A DNA stretch of 64,000 nucleotides. Origin: Caulobacteraceae bacterium (GTDB lineage: Bacteria > Pseudomonadota > Alphaproteobacteria > Caulobacterales > Caulobacteraceae). This document shows positions 1 to 8,976 of this stretch, in pieces. The translations under genes were made by a program, and so were the position numbers. The stretch covers positions 285,981-349,980 of the forward strand of contig CANJLQ010000001.1 of the NCBI GenBank assembly GCA_947475735.1, given 5' to 3'. Within the stretch, counting starts at the first letter, position 1; each line of letters begins with the position of its first letter. The notes beneath the pieces are model-generated. The model saw only the letters and a list, made by a program, of their open reading frames with translations. It had not been told where the DNA came from and made no database searches.

Positions 1-232
1 CCAGCAGCCCACCACCACGCCGGACCGCCCGACGCCGTCGCTCCGTCGCGGACTCAATGCCCTGCAAAGCCATCAGCGACGAGACGTCGGAGACGCCCGA
101 CGCCGGGGCGGCCGCCTGTGCCGGCGCGCTCGCCCCCGCCGCCGCGGTCTGCCCCACGGCAAACCCTCCGGTGGACCGCGCGGGGCGACCGGGTATGGAG
201 GGGCCGGGGCCGTAGGGGCCGGTGACCTTCAT
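1..232 (-). CDS. fliX: Flagellar assembly regulator FliX, 3' part outside window
   Basis: The reverse strand reads from an ATG at 232 into the window edge, giving the first 77 residues. The start MKVTGPYGPG, a Pro/Ala/Gly-rich stretch, and then SDVSSLMALQGIESATERRR are what I know from Caulobacter FliX. That protein works with the sigma54 activator FlbD and couples assembly of early flagellar parts to late flagellar gene expression. Divergence from flgI is the Caulobacter arrangement and supports the call. The C-terminal part lies beyond base 1, so completeness cannot be judged. A TTAACC half site about 55 bases upstream may be a CtrA site (listed separately). Confidence 0.85.
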   Translation of the reverse strand, partial: MKVTGPYGPGPSIPGRPARSTGGFAVGQTAAAGASAPAQAAAPASGVSDVSSLMALQGIESATERRRRAVRRGGGLL

Positions 233-283
233 GTCAGGGAACTCCGGAACATGTCGCACCATCATCGGGTGACCGTCACTGTT

Positions 284-291
284 TGGTTAAT
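284..291 (-). promoter_or_regulatory. Possible CtrA half site upstream of fliX
   Basis: On the minus strand this reads ATTAACCA, matching the TTAACC core of the CtrA box, about 55 bases before the fliX ATG. Caulobacter fliX is a CtrA-dependent class II flagellar gene. The second TTAA half is not seen at the canonical spacing, so this is only a half site. Confidence 0.3.
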
Positions 292-363
292 GGCCGGGCA
301 GGATTTGCCGAGGCGTCGGGCACCCTCTCAACGCGACCTCTGATTTCACGAGGTTTTCGACGC

Positions 364-377
364 GGCACGCTCCCTGC
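364..377 (+). promoter_or_regulatory. Sigma54-type promoter for flgI
   Basis: CGGCACGCTCCCTGCAT carries the invariant GG (364-365) and GC (376-377) exactly 10 bases apart, as in -24/-12 promoters, with a good GGCACG upstream half. Transcription would start near 389, about 25 bases before the flgI ATG at 414. Late basal-body genes in Caulobacter use sigma54 promoters, which fits. An FtrC-type FlbD site was not resolved. Confidence 0.6.
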
Positions 378-413
378 ATCGCACGCAACAGAACCTCGCC
401 CGAAAGCTGGTCC

Positions 414-1520
414 ATGCAGAAGTTGCTTACCGCCCTCCTCACGCCCCTCGCGCTCTCGGTCGCCCTCGCGGGTCCGGCCGCCGCCCAGTCGCGCATCAAG
501 GACATCGCCTCGATCGAGGGCGTGCGGACGAACCAGCTGGTCGGCTATGGCCTGGTCGTCGGTCTGAACGGCACGGGCGACAGCCTGCGCAACTGCCCCT
601 TCACCCGCCAGTCGCTGGAGGGGATGACCGAGCGGCTGGGCATCAACATTCGCGGCACCAACGCCAACTCCAAGAACCTGGCCGCCATCATGGTCACGGC
701 CGAACTGCCGCCCTTCGCCACGCCGGGGGCGCGGGTGGACGTCACCGTCTCCAGCCTGTGCGACGCCAAGAGCCTGCTGGGCGGCACCCTTCTGGTCACC
801 AGCCTGCAAGGCGCGGACGGAGAGGTCTATGCGGTGGCTCAGGGCGCGATCCAGACCGGCTCGGTCTCGGGTTCGGGCGGGTCCGGCTCTTCGGTCACGC
901 GCGGCGTGCCCACGGCGGGCCGCATCGCCTCGGGCGCGACGGTCGAGCGCGAGACCGGGTTCAATCTGGACAGTCTCCAGGAAGTCCGGCTGACGCTGCG
1001 CAATCCCGATTTCACCACGGCCCAGCGGATCGCCGCCGCCATCAACGCGACCTATCCCTCTACCGCCCTCGCCGAGAACGGCTCGGTGGTGACCCTGCGT
1101 CCCCCGTCCGCGCTCGGCATGGCCGGCTTCATCAGCCGGGTCGAGAACATGCCCGTCGCCGTCGATACCCCCGCGCGGGTCATCATCGACGAGGTCAACG
1201 GCGTGATCGTCATGGGCGAGAACGTCCGGGTGTCCACCGTCGCGATCGCCCAGGGCAACCTGACCATCTCGGTCCAGGAAAACCCGCAGGTCAGCCAGCC
1301 CGCCCCCTTCAGCCAGGGTGAGACCGTGGTCGTGCCTCAGTCGGACGTGACGATCGAGGAGGAGCTGGGCCGCGAGATCCGACTGGTCAATGGCTCGACC
1401 TCGCTGTCGACCCTGGTCAACGGCTTGAACGCCCTCGGCGTCTCGCCCCGCGACATGATCTCCATCCTGCAGGCCATCAAGGCCGCCGGCGCCCTTCAGG
1501 CCGACATCGAGGTGATCTGA
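414..1520 (+). CDS. flgI: Flagellar P-ring protein FlgI
   Basis: FlgI forms the periplasmic P ring around the flagellar rod in the peptidoglycan layer. The 368-residue product has a Sec signal peptide (MQKLLTALLTPLALSVALAG, then AAAQ, cleavage near residue 24). It is followed by the hallmark SRIKDIASIEGVRTNQLVGY and LVVGLNGTGD, and ends with the usual alternating strands to DIEVI. Length is normal for the family. The stop overlaps the ATG of the next gene (TGATG), so flgI, cheL and flbY are translationally coupled. A GG-N10-GC sigma54-type promoter lies at 364-377. Confidence 0.97.
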   Translation: MQKLLTALLTPLALSVALAGPAAAQSRIKDIASIEGVRTNQLVGYGLVVGLNGTGDSLRNCPFTRQSLEGMTERLGINIRGTNANSKNLAAIMVTAELPPFATPGARVDVTVSSLCDAKSLLGGTLLVTSLQGADGEVYAVAQGAIQTGSVSGSGGSGSSVTRGVPTAGRIASGATVERETGFNLDSLQEVRLTLRNPDFTTAQRIAAAINATYPSTALAENGSVVTLRPPSALGMAGFISRVENMPVAVDTPARVIIDEVNGVIVMGENVRVSTVAIAQGNLTISVQENPQVSQPAPFSQGETVVVPQSDVTIEEELGREIRLVNGSTSLSTLVNGLNALGVSPRDMISILQAIKAAGALQADIEVI

Positions 1521-1837
1521 TGAGCGATCTCGCCGTCTCACCCGCCCTGCTGGCACAGGCGCCGACCGCCCCGTCGGGCACCGACGCCCGTCGCATGCGC
1601 GAGACCGCCGAGCGGTTCGAGGCCTCTTTCCTGTCCCAGATGCTGAAGCCCATGTTCGAAGGGCTTCAGACCGACGGCCTGTTCGGCGGGGGCGAGGCCG
1701 AGGCGACCTGGCGCAGCTTTCTGATCGACGAGATGGCGAACAAGACGGTTCAGGCCGGCGGCATCGGCCTGGCCGACACCGTGATGGCCGAGATGATCCG
1801 CATGCAGGCCGAACAGAGCGCGGAGGTCGCCCCGTGA
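1520..1837 (+). CDS. cheL: Rod-binding protein CheL (FlgJ N-terminal domain only)
   Basis: This 105-residue protein corresponds to the N-terminal rod-assembly domain of FlgJ (FEASFLSQMLKPMFEGL, then the GGGEAEATWRSFLIDE block and a C-terminal helix). It lacks the muramidase domain found in enteric FlgJ. In Caulobacter the same short protein is called CheL and lies between flgI and flbY. It probably caps or guides the growing rod in the periplasm. The start overlaps the flgI stop by one base and the end overlaps flbY by four. Confidence 0.88.
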   Translation: MSDLAVSPALLAQAPTAPSGTDARRMRETAERFEASFLSQMLKPMFEGLQTDGLFGGGEAEATWRSFLIDEMANKTVQAGGIGLADTVMAEMIRMQAEQSAEVAP

Positions 1838-2274
1838 CCCAGGATCCTTTGACCGCCGCCGCCTATCTGCGGCGCCTCACCGACCTGACCGACCGACTGA
1901 CCGCGCGGCTGGAGAAGGAAACCGACGCCTTCGCCTCGCGCCGGCCCCAGGACGTCGCCGTCGGCCTCGCCGAGACCCAGGAGCTCGCCAACGCCTATCG
2001 CCGAGAGACCGCCCAGGTGAAGGCAAATCCCGGTCTGGTGTCCGCCGCCCCGGCCGCCGATCGCACCGCCCTGATCCGCGCCACCGAGGCGTTCGAGGCG
2101 GCCCTGGCCGTTCACGCCCGCACGGTCGAGGCCGCGCGCAGTATTTCCGAGGGCCTGGTTCGAGCCATCGCCCAGGAAGTGGCCGGCGCGCGTGCCATGG
2201 GCACCGGATACGGCGCCTCGGGCCAGGCCTATGCCGGCGACAGCCGCGCCGTGACGCTCAACCGCACCGCCTGA
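1834..2274 (+). CDS. flbY: FlbY-like flagellar protein (FlgN-type helical chaperone)
   Basis: The 146-residue, largely helical, charged protein starts at a GTG that overlaps the cheL stop (GTGA). Position and length match FlbY of Caulobacter, the third gene of the flgI operon. That protein is usually grouped with FlgN-like export chaperones for hook-filament junction proteins. No signal peptide or membrane segment is seen, so a cytoplasmic role fits. The sequence evidence is the central heptad-like helix (residues about 10-60) and context; the chaperone role is inferred. Confidence 0.7.
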   Translation: MTQDPLTAAAYLRRLTDLTDRLTARLEKETDAFASRRPQDVAVGLAETQELANAYRRETAQVKANPGLVSAAPAADRTALIRATEAFEAALAVHARTVEAARSISEGLVRAIAQEVAGARAMGTGYGASGQAYAGDSRAVTLNRTA

Positions 2275-2280
2275 TCGGCG

Positions 2281-2994
2281 TCATCCCGCGAGCGCGAGCT
2301 CCAGCGGCGCGTCGGCGTCGGGCGTTATGCTGGGCCGTCCATAGGGTCGCCGGCCCGCCACGGGCCACAGCCGCTCGGCCAGCGAGGTCCACAGGGCGTT
2401 GACCTCGAAGGCCGCCTGACTGTCGGGCTGGTCTTCCTGGGCCCCCAGCCCCTTCCACATCGCGTTCTGATACGCCGCGCGGTGACGCAGGCCGACCTCG
2501 GCGATCTCCAGCCCGTGATCGGTCAACTGATCGACGGCCTCGCGGATGACGCGGGGCTCGGCCCCGTTGCGTCGCACGGGGGCCTGATTCAGCACGAACA
2601 TGCCGGGTCGGCGCATGTTCGACACCATCTGCACTGTGCGACCCACGGCCTGCAGGTCGAAGAAGCTCGGTCGCACGACCACCAGGCACAGGTCCGCCAA
2701 CCTGGCGGCTTCTGCGGCCTCGGTGTCCCCCGCACAGCGGGTATCGACGATCATCAGGTCCACGCCCTGGCGCTCCGCCGCGCGGTGAGTGGTGAACAGC
2801 ACGCCGGCGCGCCCTTCGATCACGACCGGCCAGTCGCTGGTTCTCTCACGTGCCCAGTCGAGGCAGGATCGCTGCGGGTCCATGTCGACCAGCATGACGC
2901 GCTGCCCCGTCGCGCTGGCCGCCGAGGCCAGATGCACCGCCAGGGTCGTTTTGCCGGCGCCGCCCTTGCGCGACATCACCGCGATCGTCTTCAT
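2281..2994 (-). CDS. Orphan ParA-family ATPase
   Basis: A 237-residue deviant Walker ATPase of the ParA/MinD superfamily. Residues 1-20 carry MKTIAVMSRKGGAGKTTLAV with the P-loop KGGAGKTT. DMDPQRSCLDWA follows as the A' region and LMIVDTRCAGDTEA as the switch II/Walker B region, where the usual DTPP is DTRC. No ParB partner is adjacent, so it is an orphan positioning or regulatory ATPase. I chose the ATG at 2994 because the motif starts right there; a frame extending to 3036 adds 14 unmatched residues. It converges with flbY, 6 bases away. A TTAACC half site lies about 60 bases upstream. Confidence 0.85.
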   Translation of the reverse strand: MKTIAVMSRKGGAGKTTLAVHLASAASATGQRVMLVDMDPQRSCLDWARERTSDWPVVIEGRAGVLFTTHRAAERQGVDLMIVDTRCAGDTEAAEAARLADLCLVVVRPSFFDLQAVGRTVQMVSNMRRPGMFVLNQAPVRRNGAEPRVIREAVDQLTDHGLEIAEVGLRHRAAYQNAMWKGLGAQEDQPDSQAAFEVNALWTSLAERLWPVAGRRPYGRPSITPDADAPLELALAG

Positions 2995-3050
2995 CCAGCC
3001 CCACCTGACCTTTCGCCGAACGCAGTCGGTGAACATCGTTACCGCGTCTT

Positions 3051-3058
3051 AACCAATC
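3051..3058 (+). promoter_or_regulatory. Possible CtrA half site upstream of the ParA-like gene
   Basis: TTAACCAA at 3051-3058 is the same 8-mer as in front of fliX. It lies about 57 bases upstream of the ParA-like start, on the strand opposite to that gene. The canonical TTAA-N7-TTAA pair is not complete, so this is only suggestive. Confidence 0.22.
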
Positions 3059-3140
3059 GATCTCGGTTTCGCCACCTCGACGAATTCACGACGGGGAATT
3101 CGCGCCCGGATGGTCATCGCTGAAGGAACGCCCTCCCCTT

Positions 3141-4448
3141 TCAATCGATCAGTCGGGCTCCGCGTTCCGAGGTCAGGTAGCGCCAGACCCATTGGGAGGC
3201 GACCGACATCCGGCGGTCGAAACCGATCAGCAGATAAACGTGGACGAAGCCCCAAAGGGCCCATCCGATGCCCTTGGTCAGCTTCAGCGGCCCGATCACG
3301 AACACCGCGGCGCTGCGGCCGATGACCGCCGTGTCGCCCCGGCTTCGATAGCGAAATCGCGGCATCTTCATCGGACGCCCGGCTGTGGCGCGTGGCAGCC
3401 GACGCCGCAAGGCCTTGCCCAGGTGAAGCCCCTGCTGCTTGGCGACCTGGGCGAGGGCCGGCAGAGCCTTGCCGTTCTGCTCGAAACTGGCCAGGTCGCC
3501 GATCACGTAGACACCGGGCACGCCGGGCAGGGCGAGGGTCCGCTCGACCATCAACCGTTCCTGCCGGTCCACCGCCATGGCTCCGAACCAGTCTCTGGCA
3601 GGGGCCGCCTTGATCCCGGCGCCCCAGATCACGGACGAGGCCTCGATCCTTTCGCCGGCCGCCACGACGCCCCCGGCATCGATCACTTCGACGCGCGTGT
3701 TCAACCGAACCTCGACGCCCATCCCGGTGAGAGCTTTCAGGGCATAGGATTGGACCGAGGGCGGAAAGCTTGCCAGCAGTCTGGAGCCGCTCTCGATCAG
3801 GATGACCTTCGTCCAGCGCGGATCGATGCGTCGGAAGTCGCCCGCCAGGGTGTAGCGGGCCAGTTCGGCGATCGTGCCGGCCATCTCCACGCCGGTTGGG
3901 CCCCCTCCGATCACGACCACGGTCATCAGAGCGTCGCGCCGCGCGGGGTCGGATTCGATCTCGGCCGCCTCGAAGGCCTTCAGCAGGCGGGCCCGGATCG
4001 CCCGGGCGTTCTCGATCGTCCGGACGCCCGGGGCATGCTCGGCCCAGCCGTCGTTGCCGAAGTAGTTGTAGACCGAGCCGGTCGCGATCACGAGGGCGTC
4101 GTAGGGCAGATGGCCGCCATCCTTCAGCATGACGCGCCGTTTCTCGGTGTCGACGCCGCAGACCTCGCCCAGGACGGTGTCGATGTTGGGATGTTTCGCC
4201 ATCACCCGCCGCACCGGGGCCGCGATGTCGGCGGGAGAGAGCGCCGCCGTCGCGACCTGATACAGAAGCGGGACGAACAGGTGATAGTTCTGCCGGTCGA
4301 CGATGGTCACCCGAACCTTGCTGCTGCCCAGCGCCATCGCGCATGACAGGCCGCCGAACCCGGCCCCCACGATCACCACGCGCGGCGCGTCTCCGACACC
4401 GGATGGCGTGCGGTTGGGCGATGGTATCTCGACGGGGGTGAAGGTCAT
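3141..4448 (-). CDS. ndh: Type II NADH dehydrogenase (NDH-2), FAD-dependent
   Basis: Single-subunit, non-proton-pumping NADH:quinone oxidoreductase at the cytoplasmic membrane. Two dinucleotide folds are visible: APRVVIVGAGFGGLSCAMAL near the N-terminus for FAD, and VVVIGGGPTGVEMAGTIAEL near residue 175 for NADH. The GDLASFEQNG and LPALAQVAKQQG blocks complete the FAD site. A hydrophobic/amphipathic C-terminus (GWALWGFVHVYLLIGF) fits monotopic membrane binding. I chose the ATG at 4448 because GGGAGCCGAG precedes it as a Shine-Dalgarno site; a start at 4490 would add 14 residues. About 435 residues is normal length. Confidence 0.9.
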   Translation of the reverse strand: MTFTPVEIPSPNRTPSGVGDAPRVVIVGAGFGGLSCAMALGSSKVRVTIVDRQNYHLFVPLLYQVATAALSPADIAAPVRRVMAKHPNIDTVLGEVCGVDTEKRRVMLKDGGHLPYDALVIATGSVYNYFGNDGWAEHAPGVRTIENARAIRARLLKAFEAAEIESDPARRDALMTVVVIGGGPTGVEMAGTIAELARYTLAGDFRRIDPRWTKVILIESGSRLLASFPPSVQSYALKALTGMGVEVRLNTRVEVIDAGGVVAAGERIEASSVIWGAGIKAAPARDWFGAMAVDRQERLMVERTLALPGVPGVYVIGDLASFEQNGKALPALAQVAKQQGLHLGKALRRRLPRATAGRPMKMPRFRYRSRGDTAVIGRSAAVFVIGPLKLTKGIGWALWGFVHVYLLIGFDRRMSVASQWVWRYLTSERGARLID

Positions 4449-4579
4449 CTCGGCTCCCGGCACCAGCCTCGCACGACGCCTGTCGTCCATCGCCGAGGTT
4501 CGCGCGAGAGGGGCGCTGCGTTACGCTGACGTCGGCGAGGATTTGTGTCAGTCTGCTCCCAACCCAACGGGAGATGGCC

Positions 4580-5017
4580 ATGATCCGCTCGCGCGTCCTG
4601 CCGCTGCTGGCGGTGATGAGCCTGGGGGCGTGCGCCTCGACGTCCGAACCGGATGGCGCAGCGCCCAACTATTCGGCCGTCGCGACGCTGCCGCCTTCAT
4701 CCCGCGCGCGCCTCTATGCGGATTGCATCGCCGCAGCCGTGGCCGCTGGCACCTATGCCCATGCGCAGAACCACGACACCGACATGGTCGTCTTCACCTG
4801 CGACGGACGCCCGGCCCGCGCCTTTTTCGAAGGTCTGGCCGCACGCAGCGCCGCCGTCGGGTCCGCGTTCACGCATGACGGCCGCACCTGGCGCTCCACC
4901 AATCGCGTGGAGCGGAACTTGTTCGGGGTCGACGTTTGCTCGACCGACGGCGCGGCGGATTTCCGCTGCTCTATCAGCCTGAACGCCGGCCCCTTCCTGC
5001 GAGAGTCCGCAGACTGA
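4580..5017 (+). CDS. Small lipoprotein of unknown function
   Basis: The 145-residue product has a short signal peptide ending in the lipobox LGAC (MIRSRVLPLLAVMSLGAC), so it should be lipid-anchored. The mature part contains several cysteines (DCIAA, FTCDG, DVCST, FRCSI), possibly two disulfides. I recognise no family. The start at 4580 is preferred over the ATG at 4574 because GGGAG sits at the right distance from it. Its stop lies immediately before the uvrA SOS box. Confidence 0.75.
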   Translation: MIRSRVLPLLAVMSLGACASTSEPDGAAPNYSAVATLPPSSRARLYADCIAAAVAAGTYAHAQNHDTDMVVFTCDGRPARAFFEGLAARSAAVGSAFTHDGRTWRSTNRVERNLFGVDVCSTDGAADFRCSISLNAGPFLRESAD

Positions 5018-5032
5018 CAGCAGCACCACAAT

Positions 5033-5047
5033 GTTCCCACATTGTTC
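5033..5047 (+). promoter_or_regulatory. LexA (SOS) box of uvrA
   Basis: GTTCCCACATTGTTC is an exact GTTC-N7-GTTC, the LexA operator of alphaproteobacteria, 83 bases before the uvrA ATG. Its extended form TGTTC-N6-TGTTCTT is shared with the second box at 32469. A GAATC (CcrM-type GANTC) site follows at about 5051. Confidence 0.88.
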
Positions 5048-5129
5048 TTGCTGAATCGCCGGTCTTCATCCCCATATAGCGTTGTCGCGCCGGGCCCCTC
5101 GCCCGGCTCTCCCGCGTTCTCCGGACTCC

Positions 5130-8063
5130 ATGACCGAAAAGCACAACTTCATCCGCGTGCGCGGCGCGCGCGAGCACAACCTCAAGGGCGTGGACGTCGA
5201 CATCCCTCGCGAGAAGCTGGTGGTCATGACCGGCCTGTCGGGCTCGGGCAAATCCTCGCTCGCCTTCGACACCATTTATGCCGAGGGCCAGCGTCGCTAC
5301 GTCGAGAGCCTCTCGGCCTACGCCCGCCAGTTCCTGGAGCTGATGGGCAAGCCCGACGTCGACCTGATCGAGGGTCTGTCGCCCGCGATCTCCATCGAAC
5401 AGAAGACGACGTCCAAGAACCCCCGCTCCACCGTCGGCACGGTCACCGAGATTCACGACTACATGCGCCTGCTCTGGGCGCGCGTCGGCGTCCCCTATTC
5501 GCCCGCGACCGGCCTGCCGATCGAGAGCCAGACCGTCAGCCAGATGGTCGACAAGCTGTCGGCCCTGCCCGACGGCGAACGCATCCTCCTGCTGGCACCC
5601 GTCGTCCGGGGCCGGAAGGGCGAGTACAGGAAGGAGATCGCCGACTGGCAGCGCCAGGGCTATCAGCGCCTCAAGATCGACGGCGAATTCTACGCCATCG
5701 AGGACGCGCCGACGCTGGACAAGAAGTTCAAGCACGACATCGACATCGTCGTGGACCGGATCGTCACCAAGGCGGGCATGGAGCCGCGCTACGCCGACTC
5801 GATCCAGACCGCCCTGAACCTGGCCGACGGCATCGCCACGGCCGAATGGGCCAGCGTGCCCGAGGGCGAGGAGCCGCGCCGCATCGTCTTCTCCGAGAAG
5901 TTCGCCTGCCCGGTCTCCGGCTTCACAATCTCGGAGATCGAGCCTCGGCTATTCTCTTTCAACAACCCCTTCGGCGCCTGCCCGGTCTGCGACGGCCTGG
6001 GGGTCAAGCTGGCGTTTGACGCCGACCTCGTCATCCCCGACCGCGACAAGAGCCTGCACAAGGGCGCCGTCGCCCCGTGGTCACGCGGCCCCTCGCCCCT
6101 CTACACCCAGACGCTGCAGGCGCTCGCCCGCCACTATGGCTTCAGCATGGACAAGCCCTGGCGCGAGCTGCCGGAACAGGCGCACAGGGTCATCCTGCAC
6201 GGCACGGGGTCGGAGAAGATCAAGTTCGTCTATGACGACAACGCGCGGAAGTATGAGGTCTCCAAGCCGTTCGAAGGGGTCATCCCCAACCTCGACCGCC
6301 GCTGGCGCGAGACGGACAGCGCCTGGGTCCGCGAGGAGCTGGGCCGCTTCCAGGCCGAGACGCCGTGCGAAGCCTGCGGCGGCAAGCGACTGAAGCCCGA
6401 GGCCCTGGCCGTCAAGGTCGACGGCTCCGACATCTCCGAGATCAACTTCCTGTCGATTTCCAAGGCCTTCCTGTGGGTCTCGACGCTGGAAGAGCGGCTG
6501 ACCGAAAAGCAGCTGGAAATCGGGCGTCGCATCCTGAAGGAAATCACCGACCGGCTGCGGTTCCTGAACAACGTCGGTCTGGACTACCTCAGCCTGGCGC
6601 GATCCTCGGGCACCCTGTCGGGCGGCGAGAGCCAGCGCATCCGCCTCGCCAGCCAGATCGGCTCGGGCCTGACCGGCGTCCTCTATGTGCTGGACGAGCC
6701 GTCGATCGGCCTGCACCAGCGCGACAACTCGCGCCTGCTGGACAGCCTTCGCGGCCTGCGCGACCTCGGCAACTCCGTCCTCGTCGTCGAGCACGACGAG
6801 GAGGCCATCCTGACCGCCGACTATGTCATCGACATGGGCCCGGCCGCCGGGGTCCACGGCGGCACCATCTGCGCCGAGGGCACGCCGGAACAGGTGATGG
6901 CCAATCCGAACTCCCTGACCGGCAAATACCTGACCGGCGAAAAGGAGATCGAGCTGCCGCCCGAAGGCCGCCGTCCGGTCAACCGCAAGAAGATGCTGAA
7001 GGTCTCGGGCGCCACCGGCAACAACCTGAAGAACGTCACGGGCGAGATCCCCGTCGGCCTGTTCACCTGCGTCACTGGGGTGTCGGGCGGCGGCAAGTCG
7101 ACCTTCACGATCGAGACCCTCTACAAGGCGGCCGCGCGCCGCCTGAACAACGCGTCCGACGCCCCCGCCCCCTTCGATCGCATCGAGGGGCTGGAGCATT
7201 TCGACAAGGTCATCGACATCGACCAGTCGCCGATCGGCCGCACGCCGCGCTCCAACCCCGCCACCTACACCGGCGCCTTTGGCCCCATCCGCGACTGGTA
7301 CGCGGGCCTGCCGGAATCCAAGGCGCGCGGCTACGGCCCCGGCCGCTTCAGCTTCAACGTCAAGGGCGGGCGCTGCGAGGCCTGTCAGGGCGACGGCCTG
7401 ATCAAGATCGAGATGCACTTCCTGCCCGACGTCTACGTCACCTGCGACGTCTGCAAGGGCAAGCGCTACAACCGCGAGACGCTGGAGATCGTGTTCAAGG
7501 GCAAGTCGATCAGCGACGTTCTGGACATGACCGTCGAGGAGGCCGGCCAGTTCTTCAAGGCCGTGCCGCCGATCCGCGACAAAATGCTGACCCTGTCACG
7601 GGTGGGCCTGGACTACGTCAAGGTCGGCCAGTCGGCGACGACCCTGTCGGGTGGCGAGGCCCAGCGGGTCAAGCTGTCCAAGGAGCTGTCGAAACGCGCC
7701 ACGGGCAAGACCCTGTATATCCTCGACGAACCGACCACCGGCCTGCATTTCGAGGACACGCGCAAGCTGCTGGAGGTGCTCCAGGAGCTGGTCGAGAGCG
7801 GCAACACCATCGTCGTCATCGAGCACAACCTGGATGTCATCAAGGTCGCCGACTACCTGCTGGACTTCGGTCCCGAGGGCGGCGACGGCGGGGGCGAGAT
7901 CGTCGCCGTCGGCACGCCCGAACAGGTCGCGGAGAACAAGGCCAGCTGGACCGGTCGCTATCTTAAGGAGGTCCTCGACCGCCACGAAACGCGCCGCAAG
8001 GCCCGGGTGGCCGCCCTGCCGGAGGCGAAGCCGAAGGCGGGCCGCAAGAAGGTCAGCGCCTGA
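5130..8063 (+). CDS. uvrA: Excinuclease ABC subunit A (UvrA)
   Basis: DNA-damage recognition ATPase of nucleotide excision repair. From [20 protein letters not shown] the 977-residue protein shows the first P-loop [13 protein letters not shown], signature [12 protein letters not shown], the second P-loop [13 protein letters not shown], signature [12 protein letters not shown], and two Walker B sites ([22 protein letters not shown]). The second zinc module is CEACQGDG...CDVC. In the first zinc module the second cysteine is serine ([10 protein letters not shown], later GACPVC); I believe this variant occurs in related bacteria. The ATG at 5130 is chosen over an upstream TTG at 5082 because UvrA proteins begin here. 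It is SOS-regulated through the LexA box at 5033-5047. Confidence 0.98.
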   Translation: MTEKHNFIRVRGAREHNLKGVDVDIPREKLVVMTGLSGSGKSSLAFDTIYAEGQRRYVESLSAYARQFLELMGKPDVDLIEGLSPAISIEQKTTSKNPRSTVGTVTEIHDYMRLLWARVGVPYSPATGLPIESQTVSQMVDKLSALPDGERILLLAPVVRGRKGEYRKEIADWQRQGYQRLKIDGEFYAIEDAPTLDKKFKHDIDIVVDRIVTKAGMEPRYADSIQTALNLADGIATAEWASVPEGEEPRRIVFSEKFACPVSGFTISEIEPRLFSFNNPFGACPVCDGLGVKLAFDADLVIPDRDKSLHKGAVAPWSRGPSPLYTQTLQALARHYGFSMDKPWRELPEQAHRVILHGTGSEKIKFVYDDNARKYEVSKPFEGVIPNLDRRWRETDSAWVREELGRFQAETPCEACGGKRLKPEALAVKVDGSDISEINFLSISKAFLWVSTLEERLTEKQLEIGRRILKEITDRLRFLNNVGLDYLSLARSSGTLSGGESQRIRLASQIGSGLTGVLYVLDEPSIGLHQRDNSRLLDSLRGLRDLGNSVLVVEHDEEAILTADYVIDMGPAAGVHGGTICAEGTPEQVMANPNSLTGKYLTGEKEIELPPEGRRPVNRKKMLKVSGATGNNLKNVTGEIPVGLFTCVTGVSGGGKSTFTIETLYKAAARRLNNASDAPAPFDRIEGLEHFDKVIDIDQSPIGRTPRSNPATYTGAFGPIRDWYAGLPESKARGYGPGRFSFNVKGGRCEACQGDGLIKIEMHFLPDVYVTCDVCKGKRYNRETLEIVFKGKSISDVLDMTVEEAGQFFKAVPPIRDKMLTLSRVGLDYVKVGQSATTLSGGEAQRVKLSKELSKRATGKTLYILDEPTTGLHFEDTRKLLEVLQELVESGNTIVVIEHNLDVIKVADYLLDFGPEGGDGGGEIVAVGTPEQVAENKASWTGRYLKEVLDRHETRRKARVAALPEAKPKAGRKKVSA

Positions 8064-8066
8064 CGT

Positions 8067-8957
8067 CTAGTCCTGCGGGAGGTCCATGATGTCGCGATAG
8101 GCAGCCGCGAACGGGGCATAGAGCACCGCCAGCTGCAGCGCCGACACGACGGCATTGACCACGCCCCAGGCCAGCAGCCCCGGCGCCGCCGTCTGCAGGA
8201 TCGCCGCCGTCGACTGACCCTCCAGGGCCGCCAGCTGCTCCAGGCCTCCGCCGGTCACCATGATGATCGGCAGGGCGACGACGCTGCCCAGCAGACTGAC
8301 CAGCAGCGACATGATGAAGGCGATCACGGCCATGCCCAGGATCGGCAGGGTCTTGCCCTTGGTGACCTGGAACGAGGCGAACGGCGCGATCCGCTTCTGG
8401 GCCACCGTCAGCGGCACCGCGAGGCTGAGGCGGATGGAGACCCAGACGGCCAGCACGACCGCCGCCAGACCGGCCAGCACGCCAACCAGAACGCCCGCGC
8501 CCTGATTGCTCTGGCCGACCAGGGTCGCGACGAGCCCGACGACCATGGCCAGGACGAAGAAACCGAGGCCCATCACCAGGGCCAGGATCACATTGACCGC
8601 CAGCACCCGCAGTTCGTCACTGCCCAGCCTTAGATAGCCGAAGGCCTTGTCGGACGGGCTGAGCACGGCCCGGGCCACCCCGGTGCTGAGCACCGCGCTG
8701 AGCAGCAGCCCCAACGGCGCCCCGAGACCCAGGACGGCCATGTAGCTCTGGCCCAGCGCCTGGAAGGCGGCCAGGTCCGGCTCACCGCCCTGAAGCGCCT
8801 CGGCCTGGGCCATGATTCCGGGAAGCTGCCCACCGACCAGGGCGAAGAAGGCCACGAAGAACAGCACATAGGCCAGGCCCCAGAAGACGATCGCCAGGGG
8901 ATGGCGGCGCACGATCCGAAAGCCCTCGAAGGCGGCGTCGGTGGCTGAAAAGCGCAT
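8067..8957 (-). CDS. Multi-pass membrane protein, first of three neighbours
   Basis: A 296-residue integral membrane protein with about six hydrophobic segments (for example [20 protein letters not shown] near residue 22 and [20 protein letters not shown] near 130). No catalytic motif is apparent. N-terminus ([20 protein letters not shown]), size and topology resemble the two genes upstream (8977-9921 and 9918-10730). They look like members of one family, possibly produced by duplication. It ends 3 bases from the convergent uvrA stop. Function is unknown; a transporter or membrane-organising role would be a guess. Confidence 0.85.
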   Translation of the reverse strand: MRFSATDAAFEGFRIVRRHPLAIVFWGLAYVLFFVAFFALVGGQLPGIMAQAEALQGGEPDLAAFQALGQSYMAVLGLGAPLGLLLSAVLSTGVARAVLSPSDKAFGYLRLGSDELRVLAVNVILALVMGLGFFVLAMVVGLVATLVGQSNQGAGVLVGVLAGLAAVVLAVWVSIRLSLAVPLTVAQKRIAPFASFQVTKGKTLPILGMAVIAFIMSLLVSLLGSVVALPIIMVTGGGLEQLAALEGQSTAAILQTAAPGLLAWGVVNAVVSALQLAVLYAPFAAAYRDIMDLPQD

Positions 8958-8976
8958 GGCGAATCCTCTGACGGTC

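Noticed and set aside
276..1556. 426-codon open frame on the minus strand opposite flgI
   Set aside because: Low-complexity His/Gly/Arg/Asp composition typical of the antisense frame of a high-GC gene; flgI is certain on the plus strand.
3049..4668. 539-codon minus-strand frame overlapping the NADH dehydrogenase
   Set aside because: Out-of-frame shadow of the NDH-2 gene, which has both Rossmann motifs in the other frame.
5082..5129. TTG start giving a 16-residue longer UvrA
   Set aside because: UvrA proteins begin at [12 protein letters not shown]; the extra residues are unlike the family.
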